In this document: positions 1 to 6,070 of the stretch, piece by piece | How positions within the stretch are numbered: the first letter of the stretch is position 1 | How the letters are laid out: each line of letters begins with the position of its first letter | DNA from: Planctomycetota bacterium | GTDB lineage: Bacteria > Planctomycetota > Phycisphaerae > UBA1845 > PWPN01 | Length of the DNA stretch: 6,177 nt | Assembly (NCBI GenBank): GCA_016209665.1 | Contig: JACQVT010000392.1 | Span: 1-6,177 of the forward strand | Direction of reading: 5' to 3' | Program-made: the position numbers and the translations under genes | The notes under the pieces: model-generated | Database searches by the model: none | Told to the model about the DNA's origin: nothing | Seen by the model: the letters and a program-made list of their open reading frames with translations, nothing else

Positions 1-1
1 C

Positions 2-25
2 CGCGAGGCCGCCCGCGAGGGGTGA
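2..25 (+). CDS. Possible 3' tail of an upstream gene (partial)
   Basis: The second frame reads R-E-A-A-R-E-G and stops at TGA 23-25. This composition is typical of a protein C-terminus in a GC-rich genome, and a stem-loop follows directly. Only seven codons are visible, so neither the reality nor the identity of the gene can be judged here. The first frame also stays open (1-156), but its translation is rich in Cys, Pro and Arg and does not look like protein. Confidence 0.2.
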   Translation, partial: REAAREG

Positions 26-56
26 GTTGCCCGATCGGTGGTCGCGACCGGGCGAC
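26..56 (+). terminator. Stem-loop after the first stop codon, possible terminator
   Basis: GTTGCCCG (26-33) pairs with CGGGCGAC (49-56) over 8 bp with one G-T wobble. The loop contains the palindrome GGTCGCGACC (40-49), which would compete with the outer stem. The structure starts right after TGA 23-25, as a terminator would. No T-run follows (next bases ACCTGGG), so it is not a canonical intrinsic terminator. It could instead insulate the hicAB promoter or be chance pairing in GC-rich DNA. Confidence 0.25.
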
Positions 57-75
57 ACCTGGGCTTTCTGAGCGC

Positions 76-104
76 TTGCCTTCTTGTATAGCGTGTGCTA
101 TACT
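76..104 (+). promoter_or_regulatory. Sigma70-type promoter of the hicAB module
   Basis: The -35 TTGCCT (76-81) and -10 TATACT (99-104) are separated by exactly 17 nt. The -10 is preceded by TGC, giving an extended -10 (TGnTATACT). Transcription should start near 111, leaving a leader of about 170 nt before hicA. The A/T-rich -10 stands out from its surroundings. It is the only convincing promoter seen upstream of the toxin-antitoxin genes on this strand. Confidence 0.65.
86..103. promoter_or_regulatory. Palindromic operator over the -10, likely HicB site
   Basis: GTATAGC (86-92) and GCTATAC (97-103) form a perfect inverted repeat with 7-bp arms and a GTGT spacer. A second nested dyad, TTGTA (84-88) and TACAA (104-108), extends it. 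The repeat covers the -10 box, so a bound protein would block RNA polymerase. HicB antitoxins with DNA-binding C-termini autorepress their operons at palindromes, and the HicB encoded downstream has a ribbon-helix-helix tail. Assigning the site to HicB is inference from position and symmetry. Confidence 0.5.
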
Positions 105-177
105 ACAAATGGACCGTTGGGGGCGTTCCCGACTGAAGTCAGCCACGGACATTTAAGTCACCCACGAAGGAGAAGGC

Positions 178-222
178 ATGAGCGAGCGATTCAAGATTCG
201 GGTTCTGCACGCTTCTGGATAG
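178..222 (+). CDS. 14-codon leader ORF ending in amber, in frame with hicA
   Basis: ATG 178 opens MSERFKIRVLHASG and ends at TAG 220-222. Its Shine-Dalgarno AAGGAG (167-172) lies 5 nt from the ATG and is far better than that of the toxin gene downstream. The frame is the same as hicA: with the TAG read through, 20 sense codons lead without a stop to ATG 283. It may be a leader peptide whose translation affects the hairpin just after its stop. It may instead be the start of a longer toxin with a nonsense change, or a relic. No similarity to a known leader peptide is recognised. Confidence 0.4.
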   Translation: MSERFKIRVLHASG

Positions 223-250
223 GTCCAGCGGCGGGCGCCCCGCCATGGAC
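223..250 (+). promoter_or_regulatory. Strong RNA hairpin between leader ORF and hicA
   Basis: The arms are GTCCA (223-227) with TGGAC (246-250) and GGCGGG (230-235) with CCCGCC (239-244). They enclose a three-base loop and a small GC/A internal bulge. The stem begins at the first base after the leader TAG, so a ribosome terminating there would hold it open. There is no T-run after it, so attenuation by intrinsic termination is unlikely. Control of translation of the weakly initiated hicA is a more natural reading, but it is inference from layout. Confidence 0.4.
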
Positions 251-282
251 CTAGCCACTGCGAAGCAGGACGTAGAGAAGTC

Positions 283-546
283 ATGGATTCAACGGAGTTC
301 TCGGCTAGCGGCGGAGTCGCGTATTCACTGGTTCATGCGTTACTGAAGGAGCACGGATACGATCTGAAGAAATCCATCACGGAAAGGCTCGAATCCGGGG
401 GTGAGATTCTGCACCGAATCTACTGCATGGTCGAGGGTGCGCCTGGCCCACTGATTCACTTTCCCGTCAAGGGAAAGCTCGTGTCGCGTGACCATTATGA
501 AAAGATCAAGCAAATCCTTGAGCAGTACCGCGGGGGCCCGGAGTAA
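283..546 (+). CDS. hicA: Divergent HicA-like toxin of a type II TA pair
   Basis: This 87-residue protein probably belongs to the HicA family: small mRNA interferases with a double-stranded-RNA-binding fold that cut mRNA with a histidine and are neutralised by HicB. After a short N-terminal extension (1-15), helix LLKEHGYDL (20-28) matches the usual first helix. H44-R-I-Y sits where the catalytic GSHH-type segment lies, LIHFPVKGK (57-65) resembles the beta strand with the conserved Pro/His region, and HYEKIKQIL (71-79) is the last helix. The Gly-Ser before the histidine is not obvious, so the call leans partly on the HicB-like gene that follows. ATG 283 has only a weak Shine-Dalgarno (AGGA 267-270, 12 nt away). 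Its codons are more A/T-rich than those of the minus-strand operon. Confidence 0.62.
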   Translation: MDSTEFSASGGVAYSLVHALLKEHGYDLKKSITERLESGGEILHRIYCMVEGAPGPLIHFPVKGKLVSRDHYEKIKQILEQYRGGPE

Positions 547-943
547 GGGGCCGAGCACCGGAGTCGACCGGGCCTTCGGCGAGGGGACCCTCAAGCGAGC
601 GCGCGAGATTTCGGGCGGGTATCGTGTCATCATCGAACGAGGCAAGTCGGGCGGGTATGTGGGGTGGTCGCTAGAAATGCCCGGAGTTCTGGCTGATGGA
701 GCCACTTCCGAAGAGTGCCTGAAAGCCACCTATCGGGCTCTGGAATTGTCTGTCGCCACGCTGCTCGAACTCGGACAGCGTCCGCCAACCCCTCATTGGA
801 AGCGGGAACGGACCGCGCAAATCAACATCCGCCTGACGCCCGAGGAGAAGCTGGTACTCGAAGAGGCGGGTCGCCAGCGAGGCTTCAAGGGAGTGTCGGA
901 TTTCGTCCGGTCTTCAGCTCTCCAAGTGGCCGAACGGCCGTAG
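497..943 (+). CDS. hicB: HicB-family antitoxin with ribbon-helix-helix C-terminus
   Basis: From ATG 497 the product has 148 residues. Residues about 42-98 form a HicB domain: YRVIIE strand, GGYVGWSLEMPGVLADG with the hallmark PG turn, the S/T-EE-helix, then LGQRPPTP matching the usual end of the domain. Residues about 107-145 (INIRLTPEEK, then VSDFVRSSAL) are a ribbon-helix-helix DNA-binding tail. HicB binds and inhibits HicA and, with such a tail, represses its operon; the palindrome at 86-103 is the likely target. The start is uncertain: ATG 497 gives a 50-nt overlap with hicA and a roughly 40-residue basic extension with no good Shine-Dalgarno. GTG 488 (AAGGG 14 nt upstream) and TTG 518 are alternatives. 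No ATG, GTG or TTG exists in frame between 546 and the domain, so overlap seems real. Confidence 0.82.
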   Translation: MKRSSKSLSSTAGARSKGPSTGVDRAFGEGTLKRAREISGGYRVIIERGKSGGYVGWSLEMPGVLADGATSEECLKATYRALELSVATLLELGQRPPTPHWKRERTAQINIRLTPEEKLVLEEAGRQRGFKGVSDFVRSSALQVAERP

Positions 944-1019
944 CCGTACCGGGCTCACCGCCCTCAGCGTTTTTCACCTGCCATCTTGCACCGAAGCCAC
1001 TACGGGGCGCGCCGGGGAC

Positions 1020-1523
1020 TCACTGTTCGAGGGCCGTCCAGGGGATGCGGGCGTAGACGAGGTAGAGGGCCGCCGCCACCAGGAGCACGACCGGGATCAT
1101 CAGCGGCACGAGCAGCGGGAGCCCCGTCAGCAGGTAGTGCAGGCCGCCGAGCGCCGCCGAGAAAGCGCCGGCCCGGCGGTTCGTTTCGGCGTCGGTCAGG
1201 TCGTACAGCCTTCCGATGAACCGCAGGTACTCCACCGGCGTCAGGGCCTCGTACAGGGCCGCCGACTCCGGCACGTAGCCGATCCGCCGCTTGACCTCCA
1301 GCGGCTGGGCGGCCACGTCGTAACCGCAGACGCTGGCCTGCCCGCCGAAGCCGCTCAACATGCCGATCAGGATCTTGACCGTGGTCGTCTTGCCCGCCCC
1401 GTTCGGCCCGATGTAGCCGAGCACGCAGCCCGGCTCGACGTCCAGATCGATCCCGCGGAGCACGGGCTTGTCGCCGTAGCCCATCGTCAGGTTCCGCAAG
1501 CTGATGATCGATGGAGCGCTCAT
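1020..1523 (-). CDS. Truncated ABC ATPase fused to a permease-like tail
   Basis: This 167-residue frame begins as a normal ABC-2-type exporter ATPase: ISLRNLTMGYG (7-17), Walker A GPNGAGKTTT (39-48), then Q-loop region RRIGYVPESAALYEALTPVE (79-98). At about residues 117-124 it switches to FSAALGGLHYLLTG and one or two hydrophobic segments (about 128-158), ending LVYARIPWTALEQ, which looks like the C-terminus of an ABC-2 permease. The signature LSGGQ, Walker B, D-loop and H-loop are all missing, so it cannot be a working ATPase; family members run about 230-320 residues. The simplest reading is an in-frame deletion joining adjacent ATPase and permease genes, with the junction near 1150-1180. 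Its ATG overlaps the DUF167 stop (ATGA). It is the last gene of the minus-strand operon and faces hicB. An assembly chimera is possible. Confidence 0.75.
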   Translation of the reverse strand: MSAPSIISLRNLTMGYGDKPVLRGIDLDVEPGCVLGYIGPNGAGKTTTVKILIGMLSGFGGQASVCGYDVAAQPLEVKRRIGYVPESAALYEALTPVEYLRFIGRLYDLTDAETNRRAGAFSAALGGLHYLLTGLPLLVPLMIPVVLLVAAALYLVYARIPWTALEQ

Positions 1524-1858
1524 GTCGCCGATCGGTCCGTGGGCATCACAACTGGTCCGGGACCCCTATACCGGCATTTGACTAAGTCCTGAACGGCCTG
1601 AGCTGTGGTCCCCGCGATCCGCAGCGTTTTGCGGGGGTTGGCGTGTCCGGACTCGATCGTGACCTGCTGGACGCGGATGCCCAACGACTGGGCGATGAGC
1701 TTGCGGACGGCCTCGTTGGCGGCCCCGCGCTCGGGAGCGGCGGCAACCGTGACCTTGAGCGCGCCGTCAAGTTCACCGGCGATCCGGTCGCGCGAGGACT
1801 TGGGCACGACCTTCACATCGAGCAGGACGTCGGTACCTTGTTGGCCGATGTTCAGCAT
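1520..1858 (-). CDS. DUF167 / YggU family protein
   Basis: This 112-residue protein matches the small DUF167 (UPF0235, YggU) family, of unknown biochemical role. Visible hallmarks are strand VLLDVKVVPKSSRD (11-24), core APERGAANEAVRKLIAQSLG (41-60), and strand VTIESGHANPRKTLRI (66-81) with its Gly and Lys. Family members are usually about 75-105 residues. Here the domain ends near 95 and a loose tail rich in Arg, Gly and Pro follows (CRYRGPGPVVMPTDRSAT). ATG 1858 overlaps the stop of the upstream membrane-protein gene by 7 nt, and its own TGA overlaps the next start as ATGA. No Shine-Dalgarno is seen close to the start (GAGGG is 17 nt away), so translation is probably coupled. The link to its neighbours is not understood. 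Confidence 0.85.
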   Translation of the reverse strand: MLNIGQQGTDVLLDVKVVPKSSRDRIAGELDGALKVTVAAAPERGAANEAVRKLIAQSLGIRVQQVTIESGHANPRKTLRIAGTTAQAVQDLVKCRYRGPGPVVMPTDRSAT

Positions 1859-4239
1859 GTTCGGGCCGGGACCGACCCTCCGCGCAAGACAAAAAAGGAG
1901 ACAATCACCACCACGTACACCGCCAGACCGACCAGCAGCGCCTCGCGGAAACCGGCGGCGATGCCGATGATCATCGCGAGCACCGATCCGAGTACGGAGG
2001 CCACCGCGTTCAGGCCCACCGCCCAGGGCACCAGGTTTTCATCCACGCCGACGATCGCTCGGACGCCGCTGGGGAAGAAGGTGCCCAGGCAGACGCCGAG
2101 GGGGAGAATCGCCGCACCCGCGAGCATCGCCTTGGCGGCAAAGGGCCAACCGGCGAACCAGCCCAACTGTTCGTGCGAAACGGCGGTCAGGCCGGCGAGG
2201 ATCAGGGCCGCGGCCAGGCCTGCCCCGACGAGTCGTCGGGCCGTGCCCGGCCCCGGCCAGCGTCGCGTCCAGAAGCTGCCAAGCCCGCCGCCGGCCAGCA
2301 TGGAGAACAGGACGACCGACAGCGAGGCCGACGGCTGGCCGAAAAACAAGATGAACTTCTGCAGCAGCGGAATCTCCAGAAGCATGAAGCCGACGCCGAG
2401 CCCGCAGAAGTAAAGGACAAAAGGCACCAGAGGCAGGCGGCGCTCCCGCAGCACGTCTCCGCGGAGCAGCCAGAGCGGCACAAGGATGAACGCGACGGTC
2501 ATGCCCAGGACGGCCAGAGCCACGACGACCACGATCAGCACGCCGAGGTTCTGGGCCCGCCCCTCGGGCATGGACAGCACGCGGAGCAGGTCTCCCAGAC
2601 GCAGGGTGAAGAAGAAGAACGGCCGGTTATCGGTGGGGGCGCCGATGTCGAACGGGTAGCCGGCACAGAACCCGGCGAGATCGCGGGTGGTGGCCGCCTG
2701 GATGAATGGCTCGGCCCCCGGCCCTCCGGGAAGATACAGCGGCGAGAAGGCCAGGGCCTCGATTCGCTCCCGCGCACGCGAAATCTGCCCATCGGTCAAC
2801 GGTGAACGCGAGATGAGCACCGATCCCAGATTGCTGTGGGACGCCACCACGAAGTGCCGCTCGGGCTCCTCCGCCCCCAGGGCCTCCAGCGCTTCACGTC
2901 CGAGCGTGACGATGCGCACGGTCTCGCGTTCGGGCGTCCAGAGCCATCGGGTGAGGGCGAGCACGCCGCCCGGCTTGAGATGGCGGAGATAGGCCTCGAA
3001 GGCCTCGCGGGTGTAGAGCAGGTTTTCGGTCAGGCTCATCGCCCCCGCGGCACTCGCGGCGAAAGTGTCGACCAGGGAGAGCATGATCACGTCGTATTGC
3101 CGCCGGTCGTTCAGGATGAAACTCCGCCCGTCGGAGACGACAAGCTCCACGTCGTTGCGGTCGTAGAGGTGGCCGCTGAAGCCGCCGAAGTCATTTCGGA
3201 CGACGTTCACGACCTCGCGGTTGATCTCGGCGGCAGTGACCTTCTTCGCTCCGAACAGCAGGGCCAGGACCACGTCCCGTCCGCCGCCGGGGCCGATCAC
3301 GAGCGTCTCGGCGGGGTCGACGAGCGCGAACGGAAGACTGGTCAGATCGTGCCGAAGATAGTCGAGCTTCTGGGGATCGGCGGGAGCCTCGAGGATGGGT
3401 GTGTTGGCGCCCGCGTCGATGTCGATGATGAACTTCTCGATGGGAATCGGGCGGTCCCACTTGTCGCTGATTCCCCGGGTGAAGGGCTCGCCCGACGGAT
3501 GTTTCCAGACGGCAATGCGGCTGAAGGAGTTCCACCGCTCGACCAGATCGTGCCGCGGGCGGCCCTTCGCGTAGTCGATCGTCAGCACGCCGGCGCGTCG
3601 GGCGAACGGCCCGAGCACGATCAGTGCCACAACCATCGCCAGGTGCAGGACGCGCAGCCCGCGGCGGTCGGCCGGGATGCCGAAGGCCGCCGACGCGAGG
3701 CCACACGCGGCACCGGCCGCGAACATCGTCAGCGGCGCGCCCAAAACATTCACGAGCGGGACAAAGGCGACGCATCCCACCGCCGCGCCGAACAGATCGG
3801 CGGCGTAGACGACCGATACCCGCGTGCCCGCCTCGCGGACCGCCAACGAGGTGACGACCCCGATGAAGTAGAACGGAACGGCGGACAGCACGCACACGGC
3901 CACGATCCGGACCAACATGCCGGCTGACACCTGCTCGGTCATCCGGAACCGCAGCAGCAGCACCATCAAGCCCGCCGTGGTCAGTCCGCCGATGAGGGAG
4001 GACGCGGCCAGCCGAAAAGCGGCGGGCCCCCGGTGCGAGAGCCTCGGTGCGACGAAGACGCTGGCCGCTCCGGCGCTCAGTCCGACCAGGGCCAGCGAAA
4101 TCACCAGGAACGCAAAGTGGTACCACAGGAGCACGGAGAAGACCCGGGTCAAGGAGAGTTCGGCCAGCAGGCTGCCGAGGGTGACCAGGAAGACGCCTCC
4201 GGCGAGCCGGTTGAGCGGAACATCGGATGACGAACCCAT
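1852..4239 (-). CDS. Membrane-embedded spermidine-synthase-like protein
   Basis: This 795-residue protein has three parts. Residues about 10-215 hold some seven hydrophobic helices, about 215-560 form a cytosolic domain, and about 562-790 hold about seven more helices. The middle is a spermidine-synthase-like Rossmann fold: nucleotide loop VIGPGGGRDV (314-323), acidic strand end AEIN (337-340), VVSDGRSF (367-374), and D391 in LVDTFAASAAGAMSL, where aminopropyltransferases carry the catalytic Asp. It ends with the LKPGGVLAL strand (421-429). Proteins of this type are annotated as MFS/spermidine-synthase fusions. Whether they make polyamines, methylate, or transport is unsettled; the usual E-x-D is E-x-N here. 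ATG 4239 has Shine-Dalgarno AGGGGG (4253-4248), 8 nt away, embedded in the stop of the phosphatase gene. The gap to that gene is 12 nt, and it overlaps the DUF167 gene by 7 nt. Confidence 0.85.
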   Translation of the reverse strand: MGSSSDVPLNRLAGGVFLVTLGSLLAELSLTRVFSVLLWYHFAFLVISLALVGLSAGAASVFVAPRLSHRGPAAFRLAASSLIGGLTTAGLMVLLLRFRMTEQVSAGMLVRIVAVCVLSAVPFYFIGVVTSLAVREAGTRVSVVYAADLFGAAVGCVAFVPLVNVLGAPLTMFAAGAACGLASAAFGIPADRRGLRVLHLAMVVALIVLGPFARRAGVLTIDYAKGRPRHDLVERWNSFSRIAVWKHPSGEPFTRGISDKWDRPIPIEKFIIDIDAGANTPILEAPADPQKLDYLRHDLTSLPFALVDPAETLVIGPGGGRDVVLALLFGAKKVTAAEINREVVNVVRNDFGGFSGHLYDRNDVELVVSDGRSFILNDRRQYDVIMLSLVDTFAASAAGAMSLTENLLYTREAFEAYLRHLKPGGVLALTRWLWTPERETVRIVTLGREALEALGAEEPERHFVVASHSNLGSVLISRSPLTDGQISRARERIEALAFSPLYLPGGPGAEPFIQAATTRDLAGFCAGYPFDIGAPTDNRPFFFFTLRLGDLLRVLSMPEGRAQNLGVLIVVVVALAVLGMTVAFILVPLWLLRGDVLRERRLPLVPFVLYFCGLGVGFMLLEIPLLQKFILFFGQPSASLSVVLFSMLAGGGLGSFWTRRWPGPGTARRLVGAGLAAALILAGLTAVSHEQLGWFAGWPFAAKAMLAGAAILPLGVCLGTFFPSGVRAIVGVDENLVPWAVGLNAVASVLGSVLAMIIGIAAGFREALLVGLAVYVVVIVSFFVLRGGSVPARTC

Positions 4240-4251
4240 CCAGTCATCCCC

Positions 4252-6021
4252 CTATCGGATCTTCAGCACCACGAGAGTCACGTCGTCGAGCCGGTCGGCC
4301 AGGCCGCGGAACCGGCGGAGGTCCCAGTTGATGTTCTGGACGATGCGTTCGGCGGGCTGGTCGGCGTAGCGCTTGAGCGACTCGGCCAGGCGCTTTCGGC
4401 CGAACTGCTGGTCGGCGAAGTTGAGAGCCTCGACCGCCCCGTCGGTATACAGGAACACGATGTCGCCCGGCTGCAAGTCGGCGATGCCGCGCTCGTAAGC
4501 CGCCGCCGGGTCGATCCCGACCACCGTTCCGCCCGTCTCCAGGTACGAAATCCTGCCGTGGCGCAGCCGCATGGGCGGGTCGTGCCCGGCGTTGCAGTAA
4601 GTCAGCCGGCGGCCGTCGGGCGTCAGCACGCCGTAGAACACCGTCGTGAACTCGCCGGCGCTGGTGTCGCGGCACATGTGGCGGTTGACCTCGGCCATGA
4701 TCTTGTCCACGTCGTAAGTGAAGTAGGCGTAGACCCGCAGGGCGGAGCGCAGCGACGCCATCAGCAGCGACGCCGGCACGCCCTTGCCCGACACGTCGGC
4801 GATGCCGATGCCGAGATTCCCCTTGGGCAACTGGATGAAGTCGTAGAAGTCGCCGCCGACGCGGTAGGTCGGGCGGTACAGGGCGCCGATCTCGACCTGT
4901 TTGCAGCCGGGGGGCTGGCGGGGGATCATCCGCCGCTGCACGTCGCCGGCATAGGCGATCTGCCGGGCGTAGCGCTCGGCGGCGAGCGTCTCGCCCATCA
5001 GCCGGGCGTTGACGATCGCCGCCGCCGTCTGTGACGCGACCGCCTGCAAGAGGCTCTCCTCGAACGGTGTGAACGTGTGCGGCTCGCCCGTGTAAACGCG
5101 GATGACGCCCACCGCCGTCCCGCGATAAATCATCCCGCAAACCAGCCCGCTGACCAGGCCCTCGCGGCGGGCCTGCTCGGGGTACCGCACGCGGGGGTCG
5201 CTGGGAGCGTCGGCGATGCGGACCATCTCGCCGTTGATCGCCGCCCGGTCGATCGGGTTGGCGCTCACGCTGACCGGCCCCTTCTCGAGGTATTCCCACG
5301 AGAGGTTGTGGACCGCCTTGATCGTCAGCAGGCCGGTGGCGGCGTCCAGCATTCGGATGCTGCACGCCTTGACCTTCATCACGTCGCAGACCATGCGGGC
5401 GGTCTGGTCCAGGATGGCTTGCAGGTCGAGCGTGCCCGCGAACAGGCCGGCGATGTTGTAGACCGCGCTCAGCTCCGCGATGCGGTGGCGAAGGTCTTCA
5501 TCCTGCATGCACAGGCTGACGAACATCTCGGCCATGACGGTCGCGAGATTGCCGACGGCTCGGTGAGTCTCGGCGGTCCAGCAGGGCAGCTCGCGGGCGG
5601 CAGCCAACAGCAGGTCGGCGCCCACGCCGGCGGCGTCGGCCAGTTGCCGCACCACGGTCTCGGGCAATGGCTCGCGCGGCCGATCGCCCAGCGTCAGCGT
5701 CCCGGCCCGCCGATCGCCCCGCACGATCGGAATGGCGAAGCGATCGAACCAGCCGCCCGCCAATGCCGCCGCCTGCCGCTCGTCGTTGGGCGAGATCGCC
5801 GCCCGGTGAGCGGCGATGACCCGTTCCCGGCCGGGGGCGGTCTCGATGAGCTGGCGGAACAGCGAGGTGCCCGCCATCGGCCCGACGACGGCCTCACCCC
5901 GCTCGTCGAACAGGATGACCGTCGTACCGGTGGCCTCGGCCAGGACGCTCAGGGCACGCTGCAGGTTCTTCCCGGCCAGCGACGACAGCATGTATTCAGT
6001 GCAGAATTGAGGGACGGACAT
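4252..6021 (-). CDS. GAF-sensor SpoIIE/RsbU-type PP2C serine phosphatase
   Basis: From ATG 6021 the product has 589 residues; the frame extends 14 residues further to ATG 6063. Residues about 1-145 form a sensor resembling PocR/GAF folds (ending FAIPIVRGDRRAGTLTLGD). A helical linker follows, then a GAF domain about 183-345 and a SpoIIE-type phosphatase domain about 376-588. Metal and catalytic motifs are all present: VGGDFYDF (D391, D394), IADVSGKGVP (D409), NAGHDPP (477-483), YTDGAVEA (D527) and DDVTLVVL (D579, D580). Such enzymes dephosphorylate anti-anti-sigma (STAS) proteins in partner-switching pathways; none is encoded here. I prefer 6021 because a TATAAT lies only 8 nt before ATG 6063, GAGG lies 12 nt before ATG 6021, and codons 1-14 use more T-ending triplets than the body. 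A leaderless start at 6063 remains possible. It leads the minus-strand operon. Confidence 0.9.
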   Translation of the reverse strand: MSVPQFCTEYMLSSLAGKNLQRALSVLAEATGTTVILFDERGEAVVGPMAGTSLFRQLIETAPGRERVIAAHRAAISPNDERQAAALAGGWFDRFAIPIVRGDRRAGTLTLGDRPREPLPETVVRQLADAAGVGADLLLAAARELPCWTAETHRAVGNLATVMAEMFVSLCMQDEDLRHRIAELSAVYNIAGLFAGTLDLQAILDQTARMVCDVMKVKACSIRMLDAATGLLTIKAVHNLSWEYLEKGPVSVSANPIDRAAINGEMVRIADAPSDPRVRYPEQARREGLVSGLVCGMIYRGTAVGVIRVYTGEPHTFTPFEESLLQAVASQTAAAIVNARLMGETLAAERYARQIAYAGDVQRRMIPRQPPGCKQVEIGALYRPTYRVGGDFYDFIQLPKGNLGIGIADVSGKGVPASLLMASLRSALRVYAYFTYDVDKIMAEVNRHMCRDTSAGEFTTVFYGVLTPDGRRLTYCNAGHDPPMRLRHGRISYLETGGTVVGIDPAAAYERGIADLQPGDIVFLYTDGAVEALNFADQQFGRKRLAESLKRYADQPAERIVQNINWDLRRFRGLADRLDDVTLVVLKIR

Positions 6022-6070
6022 CGCAAGGTCAATCCTCGGACCGCGCGGCGAAGCAGTGGGCATCGCGGTG

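Noticed and set aside
46..75. Similarity between the left edge (GCGACACC then TGGGCTTT) and the right edge near 6148-6175.
   Set aside because: The shared pieces are two 8-mers with different spacing and no terminal symmetry; this is too little to call flanking repeats or an element boundary.
245..346. Small plus-strand ORF starting ATG 245 (MDLATAKQDVEKS...), overlapping the hicA start in another frame.
   Set aside because: It has no Shine-Dalgarno, its ATG lies inside the hairpin, and it ends inside hicA without domain-like sequence.
340..729. Minus-strand frame antisense to hicA and hicB.
   Set aside because: Its translation is Arg/Ser/Pro-rich with no domain pattern, while the plus strand encodes recognisable HicA/HicB sequence.
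951..974. Short stem GGGC/GCCC (951-954, 960-963) followed by five T's (970-974) after hicB.
   Set aside because: The stem has only 4 bp and the T-run starts 6 nt after it, so a terminator call is not justified, although its place between convergent genes is right.
2836..3927. Long plus-strand open frame of over 360 codons opposite the membrane protein gene.
   Set aside because: It is rich in Asp, His, Arg, Gln and Gly with no hydrophobic core, typical of the reverse complement of GC-rich coding DNA; the minus strand has clear helices and Rossmann motifs.
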